Assembly: GCF_025698545.1 (NCBI RefSeq)
Contig: NC_068575.1
Span: 63,001,980 to 63,065,979, forward strand
Source of the DNA: Gossypium raimondii
Lineage: Eukaryota; Streptophyta; Magnoliopsida; Malvales; Malvaceae
DNA length: 64,000 bases
Reading direction: 5' to 3'
Part shown: positions 25,998 through 39,400 of the stretch, in pieces
Layout: every line of letters starts with the position of its first letter
Position numbering within the stretch: position 1 is the first letter of the stretch
The notes under the pieces: model-generated
What the model was told of the DNA's origin: nothing
Databases searched by the model: none
The model's input: the letters and a program-made list of their open reading frames with translations, nothing else
Translations under genes and position numbers: made by a program

Positions 25998-28900
25998 ATG
26001 GCTTTGAATATGGTTTATCCTTCTGAAATGATTGAGTCTACCTCCTTCTTCCATCCCACCAACTCCGTTTCCCTCCCCAACCTTTCTCCAGGTTTATTTG
26101 TTTTACTCCATCTTCCTTTTTTCTCTTCCATTCTTGCTTCGTCTATGCTACGCATCTGAACCCAGAAATTTTCTCTGTTTTTGTTTAAAGATTCTCAAAA
26201 ACCTTCTCCTTTTGCTTCTTGGGTTTGAATTATAATTGTAATGAATGGTGTTTTCTGGATTTTAAGATGGGTTTGTTTGGAAGAGGAAGGGCTACGGCAC
26301 AGCGATTGGTAGGATCAGGAGACTACAATGTTCAGCTCAGGCTCCACACCCACCACCGGCATGGCCAGGACTAGCTTTTCCACACCCTGGACGCAAGACT
26401 TGGGATGGCCCCAAGCCTATCTCCATTGTCGGTTCAACTGGTTCCATTGGAAGTCAGGTGAAGTTAAAGGGGGAAAGAGAACTATAAAAAAAAAAATCTT
26501 TTACATACTGAAACTAACTTGGGATGGCCCCAAGCCTATCTCCATTGTCGGTTCAACTGGTTCCATGGGAAGTCAGGTGAAGTTAAAGGGGGAAAGAGAA
26601 CTATAAAAAAAAAAAAAATCTTTTACATACTGAAACTAACTTCTTTCCGTTTTGCCTTTTAACTATCTGGCAATGCGCCCATGTAGATTTTTGCCCAAAT
26701 TTTAGGCTTGCATGTATGTTTTGTTTGGCACTTGATCAAGTTGTTTAGAATTAGAATTTGGCGTTATGTAGACGTTGGACATAATTGCGGAGAATCCAGA
26801 TAAATTCAGAATTGTGGGGCTTGCTGCAGGTTCAAATGCCACCCTTCTTGCTCATCAGGTAACTCTTCAGTTTTCACCGAGCTATATGACTACTTATAAT
26901 GGACCAGTTTTAAATTCTTCCGATAAGAGCCATTTAGAGTTGTCTAACTCTCCCTTGACTAACATGATTATGGTTTCATAATCACTAATTCTTCCTTCAG
27001 CCATATGTGGTTTTGCAGTATAATCTCATATAAAGTGGTTTCTGCAGATGCTTGCAAGCGTTAGAACTAAAACATAAAGTTCCCTCTATACAAGATAAAT
27101 GATTTAAACGTGAATTGGGGTTTTTGCAAAATTTTGATGGCTGATAATGTTTCTGTGTATTGCAGGTGAAGACATTCAAACCTCAACTGGTTGCTGTTAG
27201 GAATGAGTCTTTGGTAAATGAACTCAAAGATGCTTTGGCTGACATGGAGCCAAAGCCTGAAATTATTCCTGGGGAACAAGGAGTTATTGAGGTAGCCTAT
27301 GATATAGCTCATTATTTCTTTTCCCTGACTATATAATGCCATTTTCTTATTTAGATAATTAGTCTTAAAAAATTTTCCAGGTTGCTCGCCATCCTGATGC
27401 TGTCAGTGTGGTTACAGGGATAGTAGGATGTGCAGGATTGAAGGTACTTCATGATTCTTTTACTGTTTCCCTCTGTTTGGTCATGTTCCACATCCTGCCT
27501 TTTCAACCCTTTGATCCATAACACCTAGGCTAGGAGGGCTCTGAAAAGGCTGCATGTAAGATTTCTTTGTCTAGTTTTTTGCATGCATAATGTGAAAAAC
27601 TGAATGCAGTTGAGACTAATTGAAAGAAGAATAGACTTCACAAAATTTTAAATAGTGTTGGATGATAGTTCTCATTTGCATGCAATCCTTATACTTCAGA
27701 GAACCGTATGCAGATCTATTTCTGCTTCCTCTATATATAGCTTTGTTTGCCTCCGCTGAAAGAAATATATTTGAGATATCATCAATTACAGTTTTACTGT
27801 CAAGAATTAGGATATGTAAAGAGAAGCAAACAATTTGTTGCTTATTAGATTATATTGTTTAGCTTGCTAAAATTTCCATCTTTTATCTTTTATAGCCTAC
27901 AGTTGCTGCAATAGAAGCTGGGAAAGATATTGCTTTAGCCAATAAAGAGACCTTGATCGCTGGTGGTCCCTTTGTCCTTCCTCTTGCTCACAAGCATAAA
28001 GTAAAAATCCTTCCAGCAGATTCTGAACATTCCGCCATTTTTCAGGTATTGCTGAATAATATTATCTGAAAATTGTTCACTGCTCCAAGTTTTTTTGTCA
28101 ATCATGTTTCCTTGTTGGTAGTTGAAACAACTCGCCTGTCATTTTATCCCCCAAGTCATTCTTGGTAATTACAGAAAAATCTCCTAGAATCTTTTGTTTC
28201 TTCAGTGTATTCAGGGATTGCCAGAGGGTGCTCTTTGGCGTATTATTTTGACTGCATCTGGTGGGGCTTTCAGGTGTGGAATCATAATTTATGTTAGAAC
28301 GGTAAACCTTGTAAAGTGGGATGACTAGGCCACATTGAACAATTTTCTCACCTTGTTTCACACAGGGATTGGCCTGTTGATAAGTTGAAAGATGTTAAAG
28401 TAGCTGATGCTTTGAAACATCCTAACTGGAATATGGGGAAAAAGATCACGGTGGACTCTGCTACCCTTTTCAACAAGGTTTTTATCAAATATCTCATTCA
28501 AAGTTATAGGCAGCTAATTTTCTACAAAGTTTATTAGTCCTTTAAAATGTTACCCTCGTCAAAATTACTAGCATTAAATGCTTTCTCTATTTGACAGGGT
28601 CTAGAAGTTATTGAAGCCCATTACCTCTTCGGGGCTGAGTATGATGACATTGAGATAGTAATTCACCCGCAATCTATTATTCACTCAATGGTTGAAACAC
28701 AGGTTTTGCTTTTAACTTTATCATGTTGGTTACTGCTTGGTGATCCGATAGATGTCACATTCACTTTTTAATTTGTCTTACAGCCGTGCCTTTGAATGGA
28801 GAGTTGGATAATACAAATTGAAATTCAACTTCCATTTCTCATAATTATTTTTTATATACTTATTTTCAGGATTCATCGGTGCTGGCTCAGTTGCGATGGC

Positions 28901-29690
28901 CAGATATGCGCTTGCCAATCCTGTACACTCTGTCATGGCCTGAAAGAATTTACTGCTCTGAAATAACTTGGCCTCGCCTTGATCTTTGCAAGTAACTAGC
29001 ATCTCCCCATTCCAATTTAACATTAGTACTTAACTTTTAAAAATTTGATAATGTTTCATTCAGTTTACAATAATAACAATTATCCCGTGTCCCACAATAG
29101 TCGGTCTTAAGTTTTATTTACATCATGTTGCATTTGGAACTTTTTTGGTGATTGAAAAGTAAAATTTATTGAAAAAGGAACGGACACTGCACTCATTCCA
29201 ATGTGTTAAATTGGTTGATGGATAATACAGGCTTGGTTCACTAGCTTTTAAGGCTCCTGACAATGTGAAATACCCCTCCATGAGTCTTGCCTATGCTGCT
29301 GGAAGGGCTGGAGGCACCATGACAGGAGTTCTTAGTGCAGCTAATGAGAAAGCTGTCGAGTTGTTCATCAAGGAAAAGTAAGTATTTTGTAAGATGAGTA
29401 GAATTCCCCTATCCAGCTTTATTGTGGTTGATTGAAAGTTTATTGATTAGCCCTTTCCTAACTTTGGTATCAAACATTGGAAATGAGGATGTAGTGATGA
29501 TTGTTGACAGGTTAAATTGGTATTGCTTCTATTCAGGATAAGCTATTTGGATATATTCAAGGTGGTGGAGCTAACTTGTGAGAAGCACCAGGAAGAATTA
29601 GTTGCCACTCCTTCCCTTGAGGAAATTGTACATTATGACTCATGGGCACGAGACTATACCTCTGCTTTGCAATGCTCTTCTTCCGGATAA
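25998..29690 (+). CDS. DXR: 1-deoxy-D-xylulose 5-phosphate reductoisomerase, plastid
   Basis: DXR converts 1-deoxy-D-xylulose 5-phosphate to 2-C-methyl-D-erythritol 4-phosphate with NADPH, the committed step of the plastid MEP pathway. Twelve exons join in frame to 472 aa: 25998-26091, 26267-26457, 26772-26858, 27166-27291, 27381-27443, 27896-28045, 28206-28273, 28366-28477, 28598-28702, 28870-28991, 29231-29377, 29537-29690. A transit peptide is followed by the plant-specific [14 protein letters not shown] block. Then come NADPH-binding GSTGSIGSQ (87-95), metal-binding Asp229 and Glu231 in PADSEHS, SGGAFR (255-260), the flexible-loop HPNWNMG and NKGLE (296-300). Arg341 stands in AQLRWPDMR, where I recall glycine in the family. 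The end of exon 2 with its donor is duplicated in intron 2; only the first donor keeps the frame. Probably active, but this may be a diverged paralogue. Confidence 0.94.
26398..26638 (+). repeat. Tandem duplication of the DXR exon 2 end plus splice donor
   Basis: Copy 1 (about 26398-26516) and copy 2 (about 26517-26638) each hold the last roughly 60 bp of exon 2 (from the ACTTGGGATGG stretch), the AGTCAG/GTGAAG donor and about 60 bp of intron including an A-run. The offset is 119 bp. They differ by one base in the exon part (ATT in copy 1, ATG in copy 2) and in A-run length (11 versus 14). Reading through the first donor meets a TAA within ten codons. Use of the second donor would be out of frame. 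Confidence 0.92.
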
Positions 29691-30471
29691 GATAACAATT
29701 ACAACCCAAGAAGTAATAAGTACTTGGGCATGGACTTGGAAATCTGCTATTTGTCAATAGAAATGTTCGCCTACTTCCACACAAGAAATATCGTATAACC
29801 CGTTGATAAATGAACAAAAAGGTTCATGTAAATTAGAAAATTAAGTGAAATGAGTTTTTTTTTTATTAATGAAAAGATAATAATTTAAATATAAAATAAT
29901 TCAATATAAAATTTAACATTTATTTATTATTATATAAATTCATTTTAACAAGAAAAGAACTTTCAGCAAAATCAAATTTCTTATAAATGATAAATCCAAA
30001 TGTTTGAGTAAAATTAAAATTCTTATAATGAACTTTAAATGTTTCTCTAACTCCAACCTTGTTCTCTTATATATATAAAGTTTGGACATGGCATGGGCTC
30101 CCTCATCATCTTATAATCCCATTGATAAACTATGCAATCGATGTCCAAATTCTTCATTCTGTTGATTAGTATACAGTCTGATGATACATTGAACAACGTT
30201 TGTGATGTGTGCAGTGCAGCCCTACTAAACATTATTCTATCTTCTTTCTCGAATCATACAAACAGTAACAGTCTTCAAGAATTGAGCGCAGGTGTCTCAA
30301 GCTTAGCTCAGCTGCCTGCTAATCACTCAGTACACACTAACCACTGACTGCCCTATTCAACAAAATCACAAACTTAGATGGAGAAATTTAAACAATATCA
30401 TATAAATATAGGCTAATGCTGACAGCTTTCCATTGCTCTTATCTCCATTCTCCATGTTAGTATATAATATT
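29691..30471. other. Convergent 3' ends of DXR and PANK2
   Basis: A 781-bp AT-rich spacer between two stop codons facing each other. It should hold both 3' UTRs. No gene or recognisable repeat is seen. Confidence 0.5.
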
Positions 30472-33400
30472 TTAACTCGCAGGTTCATATCTGCAAACAC
30501 AATCGTAAATCTCTCCCTTGATCAGTTTTTCTGCCAACCTCTGGTTCTTCACCATCGCGAGCTGCAAACAAGGTATTTTGTGTTATATTAAGAGTTGATT
30601 GAAACTGAAACCTCTGAGCCTAAGACATCTTCTCAAGCCTCAAACTTGCAGGTTAGAATCAAATAAACATCTTTTTCATGTTTCCTGCCCTAGTTCATGT
30701 GATATTTAAAGCCTTTGGTGAAGATCATAGTTTAAAGAACTCAAAGATAACAAATAAGTGTTGGGTATAATGATAAGGCACATTACACTTCCAAGGGAAG
30801 GACTCGGGTTAGAACTTTAGAGACAATATTGTTGGAAGGGGCAGCCATAAACCCCGAAAGGATTAGTCTCTATAAAGACCGTAAAACAGACATGGAGGAT
30901 ACCTTGGTTCCAAAAAAAAAACCTGGATAAAGAAGAGGTTGATACAATGATTGTTCCAGCAACTACAATGAGGCCTCATTTAATTGCTTCCTGCTCTTAC
31001 ATTCTAAGATGCATACGATATCATATAAAACCATACCTTCAGGGCTTCACATTTAAACCAAGCATTAAAGTTGGTGTGAAGAGCTCTACCCATTCCTTCT
31101 AAGATAATCTGCAGCAAAATGCATGGTTTCTCTTATTTCTTCTAGCATTTCTTATTCTCCAGACACAAGTAAGAAAGGGATGTAAAAGTTTGCTCTACCC
31201 ATCACAGAACAATAATAACATACCAAATCAGCATGTTTGGCTGCTGAAGCTAGCTCCGAGCTGACCTGCCTCAAATCGATGCATGGGCTCCCACACCCAT
31301 TCTCAACAACCATCAAAGGAACCGAAGAACAATTTTCTTTAGATCCATCTAGAGTGTTAGTCATTGCATCCACTAGGAGACCTCCAGCTTCAGCAGCTCT
31401 GCGAAGGATGTCACAATGCTGTGGGCTAGAAGAGTCAGCGTAACTTGTCCAACACATGATGGTAAATAAGTACTACAAAAACAAAGCTACATTAAAAAAG
31501 GCAAACCTTTGCAGCCTCAGCAACAATGTCAGGAAGCTCCATAGCGGTTACATCATTCAGTGCAGGGAGAGAATTTGCAACCAAAACAACCTGCAGAACA
31601 TCTCATTATAAGTTATTCTGAAATTTAAATGGTAAAGAAACAAGATAAAAGCCATGGCAGAGGATCTTTGGTCTCAATAGTGAGATTACTCTTAAAGTTC
31701 CAAAGTTATGGCATTTGTATAGCACAACCATCATCTACGAGAAGAATAATTGTACTAGGTAATTAAAACATCAACTGAAAGAGTACTCACATATATTTCA
31801 AACATGCAATTGAGGGTTCCGATATGTAAAGGCATCACTACTCATGCTACTCTTATTGTAAAAGTAATTATTATTCAGTGGCAGATCATTCACAGCAAAA
31901 TAAAATGACAAACTTACTTCTGTTCCACGTCGGAGAAGTTCTCTTGCTAGTGGAAGCATGCCCAGGACAACATCAGCACCTGAGTTGTCCACAAAGAGTA
32001 AAGCTCTCTTATGGGGCCGAGGTTTCTTCCCTTCTGACCCTAACATTCTCTCCCTAAAGAGATCAAAATCATCCACCTGTAGTACAGAAAAGAAGGATTT
32101 TCCTTTTTTTCACTGAATTTCTAACAAACACTCAATAAAGAATAATACACTGCAAATCAAGATACCATAAAGATAATCATTTTTTCTCCACTTACACGCC
32201 AGGGTCTTTGCATTTTGTTCCGACTCATTCTATAAATATCGATAATTGTTCCTTTATGATAGAGATCAACACAGGCTCGGGATCCCCAATCAAATATGTT
32301 TGCAGCTAGAACACCTTCAATTAAGGTAAGCAACCTTGCCTCCTGCAAAGTGAGGAAAATGTTGAAAGGTTAGAAAAATAGTGGCAAAAACAGGGCAGTA
32401 GAACAGGTAATGTGCACTGTAACCGAAACTGAAAACCTGAGTTGGAACTTTTATCAAATGATCACATATCTTCACACCTAATCTTTTATCTGATAAAGCA
32501 ATTTTCATGCCTAAAACAACATATTTCAGTAAGAATGAACAAATGCAAGCAAGGTTAACATGCAGAACCTGACGGTAATTTTGGTAACTGGCAAGCTCCT
32601 CCAAAGAGGAAACAAAAATATCACCATACCTCATCCATACGATCAAGCTCCATCAATAGATCAGGTAAAACAGCAAGAGATACCTCATTTTCCCTGTCAT
32701 GATCGGAGAAACAGCGATAAATGACTTAAATGAGGTCCAAAGAAACAATGCCATCAATGTGCATCAACTTGGTAAAATGTGTCATGAAACTGTAAATGTT
32801 GCCTGTGCTGTATGACTTGTCACGCAGGCAGGTATTTGAACAAATCTTCCAGCTAGTTTCCTTTTCACGTACCATGCATATAAATGCTTGAAATTTAATA
32901 GAAATGGGGCAGATTTTAGCTCTGGTCAAGGGAGACCATAGGCACCCCAAATGTTGTCAGTGTAGTAGAAAGCTTATATAGATTTACCCAACCCCACCGC
33001 TTTTATTGTTTAAACTAATATGCCTCCCCACCCCAATATCCTTTTCTCAATAGCAAATAGAGTAAATGTTACTTTTTATTTTAAGAAACAAATACAGTGC
33101 AATAAATGGAAAATGAAGGAAACTGTCCATCTAATTTAAGATTGCCATTTGCAAAAAAGTTATCTTTAGCTTTCCCACTGGGCTTTGAAAACATAAAGTA
33201 TTTTAACCAGAGTAGTGTTTCCTTTTCCAATGCAACTACTCAGTAAATCAGTTTTTGACGAAAAATATGCCAATTTCCCACTTTACTGGAGGAACATGCA
33301 GCTGTTCTGACTAAACTTCTATTAAAGAAAAAATTATCTTCCCAATATATTTTAAATATTTTATTAATTAAAAGAATAGTAGAGATATATTTAAGTTCTT

Positions 33401-36400
33401 AAGATCAGGCCCAATACATATATATTTCTACTCTGCTCTTTATACATACATATATATATTTGAAATTGCAACCATATACAGCCAGCCAAATGCTTTTAAA
33501 TAAACACCCAACACCATCATGCAAGGATTTACTACGAGTAGTTTGTACAATAATGCCTTTAATGCTCATGTAGACAGAACGTATTGATGCAAGGTAGTAA
33601 TAAGAAAGCAAGCACACATAGTGTAGGCACAGAGACATAGGAAAGGACTTCTAAATTTATAAATAATACTAATAAATAAATCAATAGAAGAGTTCAGAAC
33701 TTGGTTGGAACGCAGGTTACCTCTGTTTGATGCTTCTATAAGCATCAAGAAATTGAAACTCCCTCAAGCATTCTTCCCTTAGTTCCAAAAGATTGGCCAA
33801 TCCTAACTTCCCATAAGCAGCTGGTTCCTCCATCAACCTATTCAGGAGGATGTAAGCGCATAAGTATCTAAAAGTAAAAGTTCAATTTATTCCAATGATT
33901 TTCAGTTAAACAGAATTCAGAAAAAAGAATAAACCGTATCACAAGCTTTTTGTTTAAAAGAAAGAAAAAAAAAAACATAAACCCCCTAGTAAAAACATCT
34001 AGGAAGCAATATTTGTAATAACTACTGTTTACATTTTGCACAAAAAATGATTAAAGAGCATTTACTTTAGTAACAAAAACAATCTCCCACTCTCTGTTGG
34101 TGGGTAAATGCATTATACCTTTCCATTATATGCTCTATTTAAGACCTCATCCTGAGAAAAACATCATTCACCTTTGATGAAAATTTCTAAGCAGAGTGAG
34201 CTAAGTATGAAATTCAGTTGTAGTCTTCCCCCAGTATCTCATGTTTTTTACTAATCCTCAAAGATAAGCTACAATTACGCTAGTTTGCTGTCTATATGGG
34301 TAGATTAGATTTTGCCAGTTAATAATGTTAATAATAATGAATAATATACTTTCATTAGGTATAAGTCACCTTGCCAAGTGAGCAGAGAAAGCACGAGCAA
34401 AAGCATCACCTCTTCTTTTAGCATCACCAGTTCCACCTTCACTTGCCACTGCCTAACACATTTGACAAGCTCACAGATTACAAAGTAGTTCTAGGAGTAA
34501 TTTAACTTCAAATTATTTCCACTGCCTAACACATTTGATAAGAATTCAATTTTCTTTGGACTTTATGGTTATTTTCATATGGCCAATGAACACAAGGAGA
34601 ATTCCCTTTCTCTCTCTTCTTCGGAAAAGGGGGAAGTTCTTTCATCAAATCCTAAAGAACAAAGAACTGGATAAATGTACTTTAAGCATTTTAAAAAGCT
34701 TTGTTACCATCAGTTCTTATATTTCTTTTGAAAATAGAACCAGGCATCAGAAGGCAAGTCACGGGAATGCTCAAATTGTTGTATTCAATTTTGATTGCTA
34801 TTGTGAAATTCCATCAGCTATCAGCAGCATTGAAGCTGTAAAAATTCCACCAGGAATGGCTCACTTCTTAGAAAACAATTCATATATCTTCATGATTTAG
34901 GTACTCAATAATTATCCATGATCTTCTAAGAGAGAGAGTCCTAGGGGCCTGACAAGGTTTATATTCCACATTACTCGAACTCAGGTATGAATGTCAAGTA
35001 CAAGTATGTGTTTGACAGGGGAATGTTCATTCCTTTCTAAGTTTTTCCATATATTTGAAGGGTCCTTGGAGGGTTATATCTCCTACATTGTCCAGATATA
35101 CATCATATACAGGTAATGCAAGAAAAATGAAAAATTCAGAGCAATACAGTTTTTATTTACCTTATCAACAAGGTCTGGCAAGTGCTCTGAAAGCACAGTG
35201 AACCAATACCTGAGGGAACAAGTATATCCAAAATAAAATGAGAAATCCTTGTTTGTGGATCAGTATAATGGAAAGTAAGAAGTTATCAGATCTATTTTTC
35301 AAAGCAGTCTTAGGAAGTCTCGAATAAGTAAAAAGTAGCATATTTCAACCGCATACTTACTCAAGCTCGCAGTGATCTGAGAGATCAATGGTATTAGGCT
35401 CATACCTGTTTGAATGTAATTCAAGATAACAAATTAAACTATTGCATGGACAGATAAAATCTAACCACCAAAAAATTCTGTATAATAATAGTAGTTTCAT
35501 AAAAGGTTCTTGCAGATCCTAGCATGCCAAATTACAAAGACAAAAGAGTAACATCCAACTTCATTTCCAAAAAAAATCATTTTACCTCTGTGAGTAAATA
35601 GTAGCCGGGCCAAAATACACATATTATATGAGAGAAAGAGAGAGAATCTCCACTTATACTGGTGCACAGCTTGCTGAGTTTACACCACTTAATATATTTC
35701 TATGCCATATTTAATTTTCAATCGAAGCCTCAAATTCCATTCTTTCTATTTGTAGATCATGAGAACAAATTTCAAATTAATTAAAAATGCATAGCTATTT
35801 TTTGTTCCAAGTGCTAAATACATGCAGTGAATAGATATCAAATTGACTAGAAAATTTATGTGCATGATAAGCATTAAGATATCGTTAAATCCAACAGCTG
35901 TTTTCTTAAAATATTATATATATTGTAAAATTTATAAATGCTAAAAAAGATACACAAGTTCTTTTACGTACATTTTAGGGTTGGCTAATAACGGGAACAC
36001 CTCCAAAGTGGGTACAAGATGGAGAACACCAACATTTAAAGCACTAGCATCAGAGCGCAGAGTACCACCTTTGGAAGAGGGAACTTCAAATCCCCCAAGT
36101 CCAGTGGTTCCAGGTGGAGCCATTGGTACTGGTGCAGTAATCTCAGTCCCCTTCAACACAAACTTTTCCATCCAAGAAATCTGCAGTTGAACCCACACAA
36201 AGTGGAGTGTGAGGTCTAGTAGGAGAACTAAAGCTAAAAAGGAATTCAAAAGAGGAATTAGCTTTCAAGTTCTTAGACAAGAAATGTAAGGGGAAAATAA
36301 TAAAACTCGGATTAAATAACATGAGCTCTCATGTTGAAATGAAAAGATTCCCTGTTCTTAGTACTCTAACAATTGAAAGGTTAACATCATCTATTTTCTC

Positions 36401-39400
36401 TCCTCGATTTGGCAACAAGAATGCCAGGACTTAACTCTTGTTAAACCATCAAAATATTCTAATCTCTCTTTGGTCAAGTTTGCCTATAATAATCCAGTTT
36501 TATGGGATATATTCCTACACAGGTGCTTTAGGAATCAAGCCTTTATGATGCCCTAGAAAAGAAAGGTCTATGCTAAGATTCTAGGGAACCACCATAGAAT
36601 TTTCAACTTTTAGTTGTTTGATTTTTTTTTTTTAATGGTGGGCATAAAGTACAGGTTCTAAGAATCTGGATGAGCCTAGCATAGCTCTTGAAGCAATACA
36701 GTAGGGTGTTCCTGTAATTCACCTAAAATGGAATATGTTCTTTTGAGTGTTAAAGAGTATTCCTCACTTGAAAGCTACTCCAAACCCCTATCACTACCAC
36801 TATTAAATAATGCATTTTTGGCAAAGTTTGAATCCGTTTTACTTTCTTCAGCTGCCCCAAATTATTTGTCCACAATACAAAAAGAGTATATCATTTACTG
36901 TAATTCAAAATCTGCAATTTATTTATTGTAAATTATTAACTTGGAAACGACGTAAAGAATTATTAAGAATAAAAGAAAGTAAAAGGGTACTAATGTCAAT
37001 GAATTAATTGCTACATCTAAAACTTTGTTCCATCTGTGCCAACGTACATGCATAAAAGTTCTTTGTTTTCATCCTTTTAAAGCAGGACAGAAAGTCAAAA
37101 ACCACGTGAGAATGTGCATGGAGCAGTAATTCTGCAATTCATTATTTTGCAGGAATGATAATTTTGGCTGCTTCAAGAAACAGGTTCTGCAGAACCTTTG
37201 TATTTGAAATACTGGAGAAGCTCAAAATTTCTCATACTGATAGATAACAGAGTAAACAGGGTAGAAAAGCTAACCTAGGTACTAAAAAGAAAGAAAATTG
37301 ATGTAGAACACATATGCTATTGTTCTTTTAATGTTACGAATGGGTAAAAGTTCATGTTTGCAAGTACTAAATTATGATTTGTCGATATACAATTCTCTAT
37401 TTTATATTTCCTTTAGGAAAATTTTTAAAAAGCCCTGTGTTAAGCTCAAAGCAATTTATATCCAAGATTAACTCCGGGTACTAGATTTGTAGTCAACTCC
37501 CCATGGAAAAGACAAAACCTTGAAGATTTTAGAAAATAGATATGTAGAATGGTTTCAAAATCACAGAACGCGAGGTTGAGAGGCAAACTCAAATCCAACC
37601 CATTTACAGTCAACTTGGACCCAACTCACACTCATTGGTATCTACGGCTTTGATGTTGGTCAGGTCAGATATGACAAAGTCTAACTATACTTGCCTTTTC
37701 ATTCAAGTTACCAAGTGGTGGTCCATGTATCTTTCCTCCTGTGTATGGTGCGCCCATTGGAAACCTTTCAACTAACTGATGCACCATCAAGTCATCGAGG
37801 CCAAGCTTCTCATAACTCATAAATGCACCTAAGGCTCCCAAAAACCCTTCATGTCGCAAGAACATAGCTTGTGCCTGTCCCTGTGACCTTAGACCAAGTA
37901 TGCAACATTTGATCATCTGAAGAGTACAGTAACCACTCATCAACATGTACAAACAAGGATAAACTTTCTACACTTACCAGAAATGAACAGCAAAAGAGAT
38001 TGTATCCATAGTATACGCATGACCCCTAATGAAAAATCCTCCGAAAAAAATTCGCTTAAGCCCAAACCGAAGTGCATTTAAGTATGATATCTACATAGCA
38101 GAACTACTCAAATCAGAATCAGGACAACTAACAAAATAAGGAGCACTATAACTAACCTGAAAGGTTATATAGAAGCATGTATGACAAATTTACAACATAA
38201 GCTAGTTACAAGATAATGTACAAGTAAATTAAAATGTTTGCTCCTAGAGGTTTAAGAATTTTCTATATGTCAAGCAAATGAACTGTTCTGCACAATACAA
38301 TTCTTCACCCTTCTCAAGAATATAAAGAAAATGGCAAGTATTGCCATCTTAGGAAGGATGATCCTCGAAGAAAATTCAAGCAAGACTTTCAGCCTAATTC
38401 TGATAATCAATTCCTTCGAAAAGAAAACAACAACAATATATTTCAAATAAACATACTTTACATAATATTTTTTATTTTGAAATTAACCTGCCCAATATTA
38501 TATGAAATCATTCGCAAGAGAGACAAGGAAATATCTTCAGGTCTGTGATCTTCAAGCTCCTTTTTGTCAGAGATAGCCTTGCCAAAACTTGAAGCTATGG
38601 TTGAAGCAGAGAGACCAATCTGCCATGATTTAAGTTAGAAGGAACTAACAATGGAGAAGAAAAAATCAAGTTGCCCATTAATCATAGAATTGATACATCT
38701 TAGAGTTGCCCAAGCCTGTTAAATGTTCAGGTAATAGAAAGAAAAGATGATAAGATATACCTTAGAGTAATCCATACCACCATAAATGTCTCCAACAAGC
38801 ATGTCTATGGTCCTGTTGTCTCCCCTTTGACTCAGTTCTAGCAGTTCATCAAAGCTGAAAAGAAGATGGATTTAGAGGAAGGTCTGGATAATATAATACA
38901 GAAGATGTAGCATGTTGGGATCACACAAAAAGGAAAAAAGGAGACTAAAAACAACCTGTTGCACTTCGTTAGTAGCCTCCCCAATCCCCAATAGGTACCA
39001 CCTCCAACATTTGTTCCGCTAACACGCTGAAATTTTCCATCCCCATCAACCTGAACCAAACCAGTAGTGTAGATTGTTTTAGACCATAATCAAGCTCATA
39101 TCCCAAGCAGCTTGAAAAAGAGGTAAAAGAAAAATTAATTAAAAAATACCTTTATCATACTAACACCAGATCCAACATTAACAAGAAGATAGGGGAACAG
39201 ATCATTGTGGTCAATCTGAACAAACTCTTTGTGACCCTCCATGTGTGTGAAAGCTTCATGACGAATAGCCTGCTCAGTATAAATACCAAATTTACATTGA
39301 GTGATATGCTGTAAACTATTGGAGCATGCATAAATTTTGTAAAAGAATATGAATACTTCCAAAAATCAATTTTAGAAACAATTGGTTACACAAATGCACG

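Noticed and set aside
26328..26606. 92-codon open frame across the DXR duplication
   Set aside because: Out of the DXR frame in copy 1; it only looks like DXR in copy 2 because the 119-bp offset shifts the frame.
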